DNA from: Cohnella xylanilytica
GTDB lineage: Bacteria; Bacillota; Bacilli; Paenibacillales; Paenibacillaceae
Assembly: GCF_014212175.1 (NCBI RefSeq)
Contig: NZ_JACJVR010000087.1
Span: 1-64,000, forward strand
DNA: 64,000 nucleotides
Reading direction: 5' to 3'
Numbering within the stretch: position 1 is the first letter of the stretch; each line of letters opens with the position of its first letter. A program made the position numbers and the translations under genes. The notes under the pieces were generated by a model. It ran no database searches, was not told where the DNA came from, and saw only the letters and a program-made list of their open reading frames with translations. This document shows positions 1-7,991 of this stretch, piece by piece.

Positions 1-56
1 GTGGAAGCGCGGCAACGCGTGCAGCTGACGAGTACTAATCGGTCGAGGGCTTATCC
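1..56 (+). rRNA. 23S ribosomal RNA, 3' end (partial)
   Basis: The first ~56 bases match the conserved 3' terminus of bacterial 23S rRNA, including the segment ACGAGTACTAATCGGTCGAG. The rest lies upstream of the window. No 5S rRNA follows; tRNA genes begin about 145 bases later. Confidence 0.9.
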
Positions 57-201
57 AAATGAGCCTACACAGGTAGATGATTCTAAGCGCATAAACGTTT
101 CGTATCCGGTTATCAAGGCGCAAGCAGCAGCCGTTCATTCGGTTGTCGGCAAGCCTTGATCCGCTTTACGGCCATATAAGGACAAGCTTCACTTGTTCTA
201 T

Positions 202-278
202 GGCGGCGTAGCTCAGCTGGCTAGAGCGTTCGGTTCATACCCGAAAGGTCGGGGGTTCGATCCCCTCCGCCGCTACCA
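202..278 (+). tRNA. tRNA-Met (CAT), elongator type
   Basis: A 77-nt cloverleaf with encoded CCA. The acceptor stem is GGCGGCG/CGCCGCT and the anticodon is CAT. It lacks the GGG/CCC anticodon-stem pairs and the initiator-type 5' end, and it resembles the B. subtilis elongator tRNA-Met, so elongator is preferred over initiator or Ile2. Confidence 0.93.
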
Positions 279-292
279 ACTTAATATCCCAT

Positions 293-368
293 GGAGGCTT
301 AGCTCAGCTGGGAGAGCATCTGCCTTACAAGCAGAGGGTCGGGGGTTCGATCCCCTCAGCCTCCACCA
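293..368 (+). tRNA. tRNA-Val (TAC)
   Basis: A 76-nt cloverleaf. The acceptor stem GGAGGCT/AGCCTCC is perfect, the anticodon loop CTTACAA gives anticodon TAC, the T-arm contains GGTTCGATCC and the CCA is encoded. Confidence 0.95.
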
Positions 369-381
369 TTTCACACAACGC

Positions 382-458
382 GGAGCCGTGGTGTAGAGGC
401 CTAACATGCCTGCCTGTCACGCAGGAGACCGCGGGTTCGAATCCCGTCGGCTCCGCCA
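382..458 (+). tRNA. tRNA-Asp (GTC)
   Basis: A 77-nt cloverleaf. The acceptor stem is GGAGCCG/CGGCTCC, the anticodon loop CTGTCAC gives anticodon GTC, the discriminator base is G and the CCA is encoded. Confidence 0.95.
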
Positions 459-486
459 TTATTTTCCCAAATGAACAATGCCATTC

Positions 487-562
<76 letters not shown>

Positions 563-618
563 TCTGTTTTATCCGGAATAGACGCGCTTCGAACGGCGTA
601 TATTATCGGAGCAGTCGT

Positions 619-702
619 GGAGGGTTAGCGAAGTGGCCAAACGCGGGAGACTGTAAATCTCTTCCTTCGGGTTCGGTGGTTCAAATCCATCACCCTCCAC
701 CA
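619..702 (+). tRNA. tRNA-Tyr (GTA)
   Basis: An 84-nt class II tRNA with a long variable arm. The acceptor stem is GGAGGGT/ACCCTCC, the anticodon is GTA within CTGTAAA, and the CCA is encoded. Confidence 0.95.
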
Positions 703-726
703 CCTTTACTTCGCAATAACGATTGC

Positions 727-802
727 GAGCCATTAGCTCAGTTGGTAGAGCACCTGACTTTTAATCAGGGTGTCGAAGGTTCGAGTCCTTCATGGCTCAC
801 CA
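727..802 (+). tRNA. tRNA-Lys (TTT)
   Basis: A 76-nt cloverleaf. The acceptor stem is GAGCCAT/ATGGCTC, the anticodon loop CTTTTAA gives TTT, and the CCA is encoded. It is the last gene of the tRNA cluster. Confidence 0.95.
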
Positions 803-815
803 GTGCGTAAACGCG

Positions 816-841
816 ACAGACGTGCGAACGTCTGTTTTTTT
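816..841 (+). terminator. Rho-independent terminator of the rRNA/tRNA operon
   Basis: A perfect 8-bp stem, ACAGACGT/ACGTCTGT, has a GCGA loop and six T residues behind it. It ends the rRNA-tRNA transcription unit. Confidence 0.9.
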
Positions 842-926
842 GTTGTCCGGAAAGGCGCTCCCGTCTGCATGCAAGTTCCCCGCTTGGGACAGGTTAACAA
901 CAAACCCGCCAACGGAGGGCTGCCGC

Positions 927-1874
927 ATGATGTATTTGTACGCGCTCGGGTTCTCGTTCCTCCTCGTCCTGCTTCTCGTTCCGATCGTCCGGGCCGGCGC
1001 GCTGCGAATCGGCTTCGTCGACCGTCCGGCCCGGCGCAAGGTCCATACGAAGCCCGTTCCGCTCAGCGGGGGAGTGGCGATCTACGCCGGGGTCATCGCC
1101 ACGACGTTCCTGTTCCTCGGCGACAGCCCCATCTTCCGCGCGATCGCCGTCGGAGGCGCGCTGCTCGTGGCCATCGGACTCGTCGACGACGCGTTCAAGT
1201 CGTCCGGGCGGGAGTTCCCCGTCTGGCCCCGCCTTCTCATTTACATAGGCGTCTCGCTCATTCCCTCCGCCTTCGGCATTACGATCGCCGGCATCTCGGC
1301 TCCGTCGCGATCCGCCATGATCCTGTTCTCCCCCGGTTGGGCCGCCTTCTTCACGGCCCTGTGGGTATTCTCCCTCATTAATATGCTGAACTTCATCGAC
1401 GGCATCGACGGGCTGGCGTCCGGCGTCTGCGTGATCTCTTCGTTCACGCTGTTCGCGGCTTCGCTGATCGGGAACCAGAGTGTGACGGCGCTGATCGGAA
1501 TCGCCCTCGCGGGCGCGTGCCTCGCCTTCCTGACGTACAACTTCCACCCGGCCCGGATCTTCATGGGCGACGCGGGGGCGACCTTCCTCGGGTACACCTT
1601 GGCGGTGACGGCCATCGAGGGGACGCTGAAGGGAGCGACCTTCCTGTCGTTGTTCGTTCCGGTGCTCGCTCTCGGCGTGCCGATTCTCGATACGGTCATC
1701 GTATTCTCGAGGCGGCTGCTGGAAGGCAAGGGCCTTCACCGGGCCGATAACCTGCATACCCATCACAGCCTCATGAGGTGGGGGCTGACCCAGGTGCAGA
1801 CCGTATCGTTCCTCTACCTCATCGCCGCCGTGTTCTCTCTGATGTCCATCGTCATCCTCCTTATGCTGCGCTAG
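927..1874 (+). CDS. tagO: Undecaprenyl-phosphate glycosyl-1-phosphate transferase (TagO/WecA/MraY family)
   Basis: A 315-residue polytopic membrane protein of the MraY/WecA superfamily. These enzymes transfer a sugar-1-phosphate, typically GlcNAc-1-P, to undecaprenyl phosphate at the inner membrane face. Visible motifs are FIDGIDGLASG (the catalytic Asp loop), FMGDAGATFLGY, and the His box ADNLHTHHSLMRWG near the C-terminus, with about ten hydrophobic segments. The ATG at 927 is chosen because GGAGGG lies 8 bases upstream; the open frame extends further 5' but there overlaps tRNA-Lys and its terminator. By homology it would start teichoic acid or another cell-wall polymer. The exact substrate is not visible, so the symbol is by family resemblance. 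Confidence 0.85.
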   Translation: MMYLYALGFSFLLVLLLVPIVRAGALRIGFVDRPARRKVHTKPVPLSGGVAIYAGVIATTFLFLGDSPIFRAIAVGGALLVAIGLVDDAFKSSGREFPVWPRLLIYIGVSLIPSAFGITIAGISAPSRSAMILFSPGWAAFFTALWVFSLINMLNFIDGIDGLASGVCVISSFTLFAASLIGNQSVTALIGIALAGACLAFLTYNFHPARIFMGDAGATFLGYTLAVTAIEGTLKGATFLSLFVPVLALGVPILDTVIVFSRRLLEGKGLHRADNLHTHHSLMRWGLTQVQTVSFLYLIAAVFSLMSIVILLMLR

Positions 1875-1897
1875 GCGCGCGCCCCTCCATCCGAGTG

Positions 1898-1906
1898 TGC
1901 TACAAT
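1898..1906 (+). promoter_or_regulatory. Extended -10 promoter of the PucR-type regulator
   Basis: TGC-TACAAT (TACAAT at 1901-1906) is an extended -10 element about 30 bases before the gene. No convincing -35 is seen. Confidence 0.5.
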
Positions 1907-1937
1907 ATGGATAACATACCGGGTGAGGGGCATGGCG

Positions 1938-3032
1938 ATGAACAAAACGAAGCTGCAGCGGCTTGAGCAATTGGTCGGCGCTCCGGCGGAGGTTCGAACG
2001 GTGGCGCGAACGGAGTGGGAGCAGAGCGGGGGCGGCAAGCATCCCGAAGTGGGAGACGGCATCCAGCATCCCGATCATTATCAGTTGCTCGTTCGCATAG
2101 ACGGAACGGATCTGCAAGTTCTTCATATCCGGTCGCGGATGACGCCTCTTGAGCGGGAGCTGCTCAAGTGGGCGGTTCAGCCGGCGAACGCCCGCCCGAC
2201 GGGCGGGGCGGCGACCGACGCGGAGCGGCAGGCGAGGCGGCTCGGCGAATGGATCGAGGAGAGCATCGCGGCCGGCGATCTGCGGGCCGAGGTGCCCGAC
2301 CGGGTCGAGCTGCGCAACCGGCTGTTCGACGGCATGATTCCTTTTCTCCTGCTGAACGAGCAAGCCGACGACCGGGAGCCTTCCTACGCCGAACTCGACA
2401 AGGTGTTCCGCTCCTTCATCTCCGACGAGATGCTGCTGGTCCCGATCCGGGAGCGCGAGTGGCTCGTGCTCGGCTCCGATCGCCTGCTGGCGGAGGTCGA
2501 CTCGGACGAGGAGGACGTGGTCGAGCACAACGAGACGAAGGAAGCGCTTCAGTCGCTGGCGACGGGGCTGCATCAGATGTTCGTCGAGGAGTGGGGGGGC
2601 GAATGCCACGTCGCAGTCGGCCTGCCCATCATCCCGACGGAGAGCCTCGTTCAGACGGTCGCGACGCTGCGGGAGACGATGTACCTGGGGCGGAAGTTCC
2701 ACATGGGCATGCAGGTCCACCTTCCGTGGATGGTTCACCTGGAGCGGCTGCTCAACGGGATTCCGGAGGCGACGCGCGCCCGGTTCACGGAGGAGCTCGC
2801 CGGACGTCCCGACCTGTTCACCGAGCCGGAGACGATCTCGACGCTGGACGCGTTCTTCTCCATGGACTGCAACGTGAGCGAGACGGCGAAGAAGCTGTTC
2901 ATCCACCGCAACACGCTGCTGTACCGCCTCGACAAGCTGAAGCAGGAGACGGGGCTCGACGTGCGGTCCTTCAACGACGCGGTTCTTGTCCGAATTTTGC
3001 TCCTATTGTACAAAGTCACGAAAAGGAAATGA
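1938..3032 (+). CDS. PucR/CdaR-type helix-turn-helix protein
   Basis: A 364-residue soluble protein. The C-terminal ~60 residues form a PucR-type helix-turn-helix: a segment around MDCNVSETAKKLFIHRNTLL, then YRLDKLKQETGLD and a leucine-rich end. The middle contains a degenerate regulatory region with VAVGLPIIP. There is no signal peptide or membrane segment. GAGGGG at 1925-1930 suits the ATG at 1938; ATG 1932 is too close and GTG 1923 overlaps the ribosome site. It lies 90 bp upstream of the multi-sugar ABC ATPase gene on the same strand and could control it, but that is inferred from position only. The ligand is unknown. Confidence 0.75.
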   Translation: MNKTKLQRLEQLVGAPAEVRTVARTEWEQSGGGKHPEVGDGIQHPDHYQLLVRIDGTDLQVLHIRSRMTPLERELLKWAVQPANARPTGGAATDAERQARRLGEWIEESIAAGDLRAEVPDRVELRNRLFDGMIPFLLLNEQADDREPSYAELDKVFRSFISDEMLLVPIREREWLVLGSDRLLAEVDSDEEDVVEHNETKEALQSLATGLHQMFVEEWGGECHVAVGLPIIPTESLVQTVATLRETMYLGRKFHMGMQVHLPWMVHLERLLNGIPEATRARFTEELAGRPDLFTEPETISTLDAFFSMDCNVSETAKKLFIHRNTLLYRLDKLKQETGLDVRSFNDAVLVRILLLLYKVTKRK

Positions 3033-3122
3033 ATTTTTTGTACGCTTTGTGCATAGTCATTCGACACCCCTCTGCGGTAAGATATTGCTGTACCTTAAAC
3101 GAAGCGTTAGGGGGAACATTCA

Positions 3123-4244
3123 ATGGCAGGCGTACGTTTAGAGCATGTTTATAAAAAATATCCGGGTTCCGACAAAGCATCGGTAACCGACTTCAACCTC
3201 GACATTCAAGACAAAGAATTCCTCGTGCTGGTAGGCCCGTCCGGCTGCGGCAAGTCGACGACTCTGCGGATGATCGCAGGCCTCGAAGAGATCTCCGAAG
3301 GCAAGCTGTACATCGGCGACCGCGTCGTGAACGACGTCGCTCCGAAGGACCGCGACATCGCGATGGTATTCCAATCCTACGCGCTGTACCCGCACATGAA
3401 CGTATATCAGAACATGGCATTCGGTCTGAAGCTGCGCAAATTCCGCAAGGACGAGATCGACCGCCGCGTTCGCGAAGCGGCTCGCACGCTCGAGATCGAG
3501 CACCTGCTCGACCGCAAGCCGAAGGCTCTGTCCGGCGGTCAGCGCCAGCGCGTCGCCCTGGGCCGCGCAATCGTCCGCGAACCGCAAGTCTTCCTCATGG
3601 ACGAACCGCTGTCCAACTTGGACGCCAAGCTGCGTACGCAGATGCGCGCTAACATCTCCAAGCTGATGAAGCGTCTCGAGACGACTTGCATCTACGTAAC
3701 CCACGACCAGACGGAAGCTATGACGATGGGCGACCGCATCGTCGTCATGAAGGACGGCTTCATTCAACAAGCCGCTACTCCGGAAGAGCTCTACAACCAT
3801 CCGATCAACCTGTTCGTAGCAGGCTTCATCGGCGCTCCGGCGATGAACTTCATCACGGGCCAACTGGTTGAATCCGGCGGCGCCGTCCAATTCAAGGCGA
3901 CCGGCATCAACGTCGAGATTCCGGAAGGCAAAGCGAAGGTTCTGCGTTCCAAGGGCTACATCGGCAAGGAAGTCATCCTGGGCGTTCGTCCGGAAGACCT
4001 GCACGAAGAGCCGGTCTTCATCGAGGCTTCTCCGAAGTCCATCATCAACGCCAACATCGAAGTATCCGAGAACCTCGGCCACGAGATGTACCTGTACCTG
4101 AACGGACTGGGCAAGGACAACGTCATCGCCCGGATCGACGGCCGCTCCGGCCTGCAAGAAGGCCAGAACGTGAAGCTGGCGATCGACATGAACAAGATTC
4201 ATGTCTTCGACAAGGACACCGAACTGAACATCTTCGAGAACTAA
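3123..4244 (+). CDS. msmX: Multi-sugar ABC transporter ATP-binding subunit (MsmX/UgpC family)
   Basis: A 373-residue MalK-type ATPase. It has Walker A GPSGCGKST (residues ~38-46), Q-loop VFQSYALYPHM, signature LSGGQRQR, Walker B VFLMDEPLSNLD and switch His in VTHDQTEAM, followed by a C-terminal TOBE/OB-fold region (GVRPEDLHEE). A strong AGGGGGA ribosome site precedes the ATG. It is monocistronic, with no permease or binding protein beside it, and ends at a strong terminator. This is the arrangement of B. subtilis msmX, whose product energises several sugar importers lacking their own ATPase. The glycan importer at 37.3-40.8 kb lacks an ATPase and is a likely client. Codons are those of a highly expressed gene. 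Confidence 0.92.
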   Translation: MAGVRLEHVYKKYPGSDKASVTDFNLDIQDKEFLVLVGPSGCGKSTTLRMIAGLEEISEGKLYIGDRVVNDVAPKDRDIAMVFQSYALYPHMNVYQNMAFGLKLRKFRKDEIDRRVREAARTLEIEHLLDRKPKALSGGQRQRVALGRAIVREPQVFLMDEPLSNLDAKLRTQMRANISKLMKRLETTCIYVTHDQTEAMTMGDRIVVMKDGFIQQAATPEELYNHPINLFVAGFIGAPAMNFITGQLVESGGAVQFKATGINVEIPEGKAKVLRSKGYIGKEVILGVRPEDLHEEPVFIEASPKSIINANIEVSENLGHEMYLYLNGLGKDNVIARIDGRSGLQEGQNVKLAIDMNKIHVFDKDTELNIFEN

Positions 4245-4261
4245 TCCGCGTTCTCGTCAAG

Positions 4262-4287
4262 CGCCCGGCCGTTGGCCGGGCGTTTTT
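4262..4287 (+). terminator. Rho-independent terminator after msmX
   Basis: A perfect 9-bp stem, CGCCCGGCC/GGCCGGGCG, with loop GTT and five T residues. Confidence 0.93.
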
Positions 4288-4318
4288 GCGTCGGGACGCC
4301 GCCTGGCGCGGGTTTACG

Positions 4319-4347
4319 TTGATTTCCTGACTTATTTTAGATACGAT
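4319..4347 (+). promoter_or_regulatory. Candidate sigma-A promoter of hprK
   Basis: TTGATT (4319-4324), 17-base spacer, TACGAT (4342-4347). Each hexamer matches 4 of 6 consensus positions. It lies 31 bases before the hprK ATG and after the msmX terminator. Confidence 0.5.
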
Positions 4348-4378
4348 GAGAAGGACTAAGGGATAAGGGAGCTGTACG

Positions 4379-5311
4379 ATGGCCAAAAAAGTGAGAGTAT
4401 CCGAACTCGTGCAGCAATTTCAATTGGAAGTGGTGGCGGGCGGAGACGGAATGCGCCGCACCATCGAGACGGATGATTTGAATCGGCCCGGGCTGGAGGT
4501 GGCCGGTTATTTCGCCTACTATCCGGTTGAACGCGCGCAGATCTTCGGGAAGACGGAGCTGGCATTCCTGGAGACGCTCACCTCGACGGAGCGTCGCGAG
4601 CGCATGGAGCGCCTGTGCACGGACGAGACGCCGTGCATCATCATCACGCGCGGCCTGGACGTGCCGTCCGAGCTGATCGAGGTCGCGAACGAACGGAACT
4701 TCCCCGTGCTGCGAAGCTCCGTGGCGACGACGATTCTGCTCAGCCGCATTACGACCTTCCTCGAGAAGAAGCTGGCTCCGACCGCCACGATCCACGGCGT
4801 TCTCGTCGACGTGTACGGGGTCGGGATGCTCATCACGGGAGGCAGCGGCATCGGCAAAAGCGAGACGGCGCTCGAGCTCGTCAAGCGCGGCCATCGCCTC
4901 GTGGCGGACGACGCCGTGGAGATCCGGCAGACCGCCGACAACCTGCTGTACGGCAGCGCTCCCGAGCTCATACAGCATCTGCTCGAGATTCGGGGCCTCG
5001 GCATTCTGAACGTCATGACGCTGTTCGGCGCCGGCGCCGTCCGGACGCAGAAGCAGATCAGCCTCGTCATCAAGCTCGAGAACTGGCAGCAGGAGAAGCA
5101 GTACGACCGGCTCGGCCTCGACGAAGAGACGACGAAGATCATCGAGGCGGAAGTGCCGCTCGTCACCGTCCCGGTTCGGCCCGGACGGAACTTGGCCGTC
5201 ATCCTCGAGGTGGCCGCGATGAACTTCCGCCTGAAGCGGATGGGCTACAACGCCGCGCTGCAATTCACGAACAAGCTGACGGAAGCGATCGCCGACGAAG
5301 ATTACGAATAA
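4379..5311 (+). CDS. hprK: HPr kinase/phosphorylase
   Basis: A 310-residue bifunctional enzyme that phosphorylates and dephosphorylates Ser46 of HPr/Crh and so drives CcpA-dependent carbon catabolite control. The P-loop GGSGIGKS is at residues 154-161, followed by the HprK-specific region LVADDAVEI and the second signature EIRGLGILNV. The N-terminal domain has the usual length. AAGGGA precedes the ATG. It begins the conserved hprK-lgt-ppaX-yvoF operon. Its substrate, an HPr/Crh protein with Ser46, is encoded at 23.4 kb. Confidence 0.96.
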   Translation: MAKKVRVSELVQQFQLEVVAGGDGMRRTIETDDLNRPGLEVAGYFAYYPVERAQIFGKTELAFLETLTSTERRERMERLCTDETPCIIITRGLDVPSELIEVANERNFPVLRSSVATTILLSRITTFLEKKLAPTATIHGVLVDVYGVGMLITGGSGIGKSETALELVKRGHRLVADDAVEIRQTADNLLYGSAPELIQHLLEIRGLGILNVMTLFGAGAVRTQKQISLVIKLENWQQEKQYDRLGLDEETTKIIEAEVPLVTVPVRPGRNLAVILEVAAMNFRLKRMGYNAALQFTNKLTEAIADEDYE

Positions 5312-5362
5312 TCGAACCCTCCCGCGGCCGTCGCCCGGGAAGATCAAGGACGGAGGATGCGG

Positions 5363-6403
5363 ATGTTGCCGTTGAAGCTCGACCCCATCGCGTTTAACCT
5401 GGGGCCGTTGTCGGTGCACTGGTACGGACTCATTCTGGGCACGGGGGCGCTGGTCGGATTGCTGCTGGCGATCCGGGAAGGCAAGCGGTTCGGGCTGTCG
5501 CCCGACTTTTTCCTGGACCTGATGCTGTTCGGGGTGCCGTCCGCCATTATCGGCGCGCGATTGTACTACGTTCTTTTCAAATGGGATTATTACATGGACC
5601 ATCCGGGAGAGATCGTGCAGATCTGGAACGGCGGGATCGCCATCTATGGCGCCCTCATCGGCGCGTTGATCTGCGGATTCTTCTACTTCCGGCATAGAGG
5701 CTACTCGTTCTGGCGGCTCGTCGACATCTGCGCCCCTTCGCTGCTCGCGGGGCAGATGATCGGCCGCTGGGGCAACTACGTGAACCAGGAAGCGTACGGC
5801 GGACCGGTCGAGGAGTCCTTTCTGCGCCACACGCTGCACCTGCCGTCCTTCATCGTGGATCAGATGAACGTGGAAGGAACGTATCACCATCCGACCTTCC
5901 TGTACGAATCGCTCTGGAGCCTCGTCGGGCTGATCGTGCTCTTCGTCATCCGCCGCTATTGGAAGTTCCTGCGGGCCGGGGAAGTGTTCTTCGCGTACGT
6001 CATCTGGTATTCGATCGGACGCTTCTTCATCGAAGCGCTGCGGACGGACAGCCTGGCTTTCAAGGGCTCGGATACGCTCGCGTCTCTGCTTGACGCGCTG
6101 TGGACTCCGATGGAATGGTTCGGATTCAAGCAGGGGTACCTCGATCCCGCTTACGGCAACGTCCGCAGCTCGCAGCTGCTCGCGCTGATCGCGATCGTCG
6201 GAAGCCTTATCGCCATCGCGATCCGCCGTCAGACCGGACTGGCGAAGGAACGCTACGGCGACCCGCTCGTGTGTAAGAAGCCGGAGGCCGCGAAGACGAA
6301 GGACGAGCATCCGGACGCGTCGGGCGGACCGACCGCTTCCGGCCCGGACGCGGCGGCTTCGCGCGGCTCGGAGGATGCGGCGGCGGAAGACACTCGCGCC
6401 TGA
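5363..6403 (+). CDS. lgt: Prolipoprotein diacylglyceryl transferase
   Basis: A 346-residue membrane enzyme that transfers diacylglycerol from phosphatidylglycerol to the lipobox cysteine of prelipoproteins. The Lgt signature GRWGNYVNQEAYG is present, with about seven hydrophobic segments and a long Ala/Asp/Gly-rich tail (residues ~300-346) that is probably disordered. Two in-frame ATGs lie close together; the second (5363) has GGAGG six bases upstream, while the first (5357) abuts it, so 5363 is used. It is the second gene of the hprK operon. Lipoproteins encoded at 37.3, 54.4 and 55.7 kb would be substrates. Confidence 0.94.
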   Translation: MLPLKLDPIAFNLGPLSVHWYGLILGTGALVGLLLAIREGKRFGLSPDFFLDLMLFGVPSAIIGARLYYVLFKWDYYMDHPGEIVQIWNGGIAIYGALIGALICGFFYFRHRGYSFWRLVDICAPSLLAGQMIGRWGNYVNQEAYGGPVEESFLRHTLHLPSFIVDQMNVEGTYHHPTFLYESLWSLVGLIVLFVIRRYWKFLRAGEVFFAYVIWYSIGRFFIEALRTDSLAFKGSDTLASLLDALWTPMEWFGFKQGYLDPAYGNVRSSQLLALIAIVGSLIAIAIRRQTGLAKERYGDPLVCKKPEAAKTKDEHPDASGGPTASGPDAAASRGSEDAAAEDTRA

Positions 6404-6438
6404 GGGGCATATACCGGCAACGGGGATAGGAGCTAGTC

Positions 6439-7107
6439 ATGAACACAGAGAGACATGGAGAGATTACGACCATTCTGTTCGACCTGGACGGCACGATCAT
6501 CGATACGAACGAGCTGATCATTCAGTCGTTCCTGCACGCGCTGAGGGGAGTCGTCCCCGAATCGTTCGGCCGGGAGCACATCATTCCGAGCATGGGGCTG
6601 CCGCTGGCGCTCCAGATGCAGCAGTTCTCGGGGCGGGAGCTCGTGGACGATCTCGTACTAGCCTACCGCGAATACAACCTGTTGAAGCACGACGAGATGG
6701 TGTCGCTGTTCCCGGGCGTGGCGGAAGTCGTGAAGCGCCTGCACGAGGAGGGCTTCCGGCTCGGCATCGTGACGACGAAGATGCGTCCGACGACGGAGAG
6801 GGCGCTGAAGCTGCTCGGCATCTACGAGTACATGGGCGTCATCGTCACCTTGGACGACGTCGAGCACGCGAAGCCGCACCCGGAGCCCGTGCGGAAGGCG
6901 ATCGAGGCGCTCGGGGCGGAGCCGGCCCGGACGATGATGGTCGGAGACAGCGCGGTCGACATCGAGTCGGCCCTGCGGGCGGGAGCGGTGCCGGTCGGCG
7001 TCGCCTGGTCGCTGAAGGGCGAAGCGCTGCTCAAGGAAGCCGGGGCGGTCCACGTCATTCAGGAGATGCGGGACTTACTCACCCTTAGCGGATTGGAGAC
7101 GGTATAG
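6439..7107 (+). CDS. ppaX: Pyrophosphatase PpaX (HAD superfamily)
   Basis: A 222-residue HAD-family phosphatase. Motif I is FDLDGTIIDTNE (nucleophile Asp), motif II lies around IVTTKMRPTTERAL, and motif III/IV is MMVGDSAVDIESAL. PpaX hydrolyses the pyrophosphate made when HprK phosphorolyses P-Ser-HPr, which fits its place in the hprK operon. The start ATG has GGATAGGAG upstream. The stop codon is immediately followed by the next start. Confidence 0.93.
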   Translation: MNTERHGEITTILFDLDGTIIDTNELIIQSFLHALRGVVPESFGREHIIPSMGLPLALQMQQFSGRELVDDLVLAYREYNLLKHDEMVSLFPGVAEVVKRLHEEGFRLGIVTTKMRPTTERALKLLGIYEYMGVIVTLDDVEHAKPHPEPVRKAIEALGAEPARTMMVGDSAVDIESALRAGAVPVGVAWSLKGEALLKEAGAVHVIQEMRDLLTLSGLETV

Positions 7108-7614
7108 TTGAGGCGAGTGGAACGCTATCCGGTGGAAGGTCCGAACGCGCTATGGCAGGTGTACCGGACGGTATCGCGCTGGAAGGCGGTCCGCAACTTC
7201 GTCTTCATTCAGCTGGCCCGATATTGTCCGGAGCTGTCGGTGAAGAACTGGATCTATCGCCGGGTGCTCGGCATGAAGGTGGGCAAGCAGACCTCGTTCG
7301 CGCTTATGGTCATGGTGGACGTGTTCTTCCCCGAGAGAATCACGATCGGCGACAACTGCATCATCGGGTACAATTCGACCCTTCTCACGCACGAGTATTT
7401 GATCAAGGAATACCGGCTCGGCGACATCCGGATCGGCTCCAACGTCATGATCGGGGCGAACGTGACGATTCTGCCGGGCGTGACGATCGGCGACGGGGCC
7501 GTCGTGGCGGCGGGCTCCGTCGTCCACAAGGACGTGCCCGCGAACGCGCGCGTCGGCGGCAACCCGATCCGGGAGCTGAGCCCGAACGCGGCGGCCGGGG
7601 ACGAGACCGAATGA
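7108..7614 (+). CDS. yvoF: Acyltransferase of the hexapeptide-repeat family (YvoF-like)
   Basis: A 168-residue left-handed beta-helix acyltransferase with hexapeptide repeats (IGDNCIIGYN, IGSNVMIGANVTILPGVTIGDGAVVAAGSVV) and the catalytic-type THEY segment. The TTG start directly follows the ppaX stop; the N-terminus from this codon (MRRVERYPVEGPNALW) matches the B. subtilis YvoF N-terminus, which supports the TTG. It is the last gene of the hprK operon. The acceptor substrate is unknown. Confidence 0.85.
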   Translation: MRRVERYPVEGPNALWQVYRTVSRWKAVRNFVFIQLARYCPELSVKNWIYRRVLGMKVGKQTSFALMVMVDVFFPERITIGDNCIIGYNSTLLTHEYLIKEYRLGDIRIGSNVMIGANVTILPGVTIGDGAVVAAGSVVHKDVPANARVGGNPIRELSPNAAAGDETE

Positions 7615-7684
7615 GGCGGGAAGGTCCGAATAGGGAAAAGTAAGCCGAGAAGCTCGGCAATCGCGATGACGGCACGCTCCGTAG

Positions 7685-7727
7685 GAGAGGGGCGGTCATG
7701 ACGGTTGCCGCGCCTCTCGGCTTCTTT
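7685..7727 (+). terminator. Imperfect terminator-like hairpin after yvoF
   Basis: GAGAGGGGCGG (7685-7695) pairs with CCGCGCCTCTC (7708-7718) with one mismatch, followed by GGCTTCTTT. The overlapping outer pair AAGCCGAGA/TCTCGGCTT could form an alternative fold. Either terminator or attenuator is possible. Confidence 0.4.
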
Positions 7728-7865
7728 GCGCCTTGGCGGCGGGCGAGGAGCGCAACGCGAGAGGCGATCGAGGCGGCGGACTCGGCCGCGGAGGCGCTCG
7801 GCGAATGGCGTTAGCCGAGTCCGGACGGCGGGGCTCCGAACCCGGCTTCGCGCGCGGCGCTTCGG

Positions 7866-7894
7866 TTGACGGCTCTTTTCATTCGTGATAAAGT
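7866..7894 (+). promoter_or_regulatory. Sigma-A promoter of the histidine operon
   Basis: TTGACG (7866-7871), exactly 17 bases, then TAAAGT (7889-7894) with TGA before it, giving an extended -10. Confidence 0.75.
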
Positions 7895-7934
7895 ACAGAA
7901 AAGCCTTTATTTTGGCAGTATGGTAACATGGTAG

Positions 7935-7946
7935 CACTTTAAAGTG
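7935..7946. promoter_or_regulatory. Palindromic operator candidate in the his leader
   Basis: CACTTTAAAGTG is a perfect 12-base palindrome about 40 bases downstream of the -10. GTGATAAAGTGA follows directly and GTGATAAAGT also occurs at the -10, so the half-site recurs. It could be a repressor site for histidine control; the regulator is not known from this window. Confidence 0.4.
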
Positions 7947-7991
7947 ATAAAGTGATTGACCGTGCGATTCACGAGAAACGGGGTTATCGCT

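Larger units (their letters stand above)
7615..7991 (+). other. Intergenic region between yvoF and hisZ (377 bp)
   Basis: It holds a terminator-like hairpin (7685-7727), an inverted repeat that could enclose it (AAGCCGAGA 7642-7650 with TCTCGGCTT 7715-7723), the his promoter and a palindrome. No T-box antiterminator sequence is seen, and no open frame looks coding. Confidence 0.6.

Noticed and set aside
770..1381. Open frame overlapping tRNA-Lys and tagO
   Set aside because: It covers a tRNA, its terminator and the tagO gene in another frame, and has no ribosome site.
894..2906. Very long minus-strand open frame, and similar long frames opposite most genes
   Set aside because: High G+C with strong codon bias opens the antisense frames. 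They lack ribosome sites, overlap clearly identified genes and translate to Arg/Asp/His/Gln-rich sequence with no motif.
2168..3154. Plus-strand open frame inside the PucR-type gene
   Set aside because: Arg/Gly-rich translation without motifs; it is a shadow of the regulator.
7615..7991. T-box riboswitch before hisZ
   Set aside because: No AGGGTGG-type T-box sequence or antiterminator/terminator pair was found; promoter and palindrome lie where a leader would have to be.
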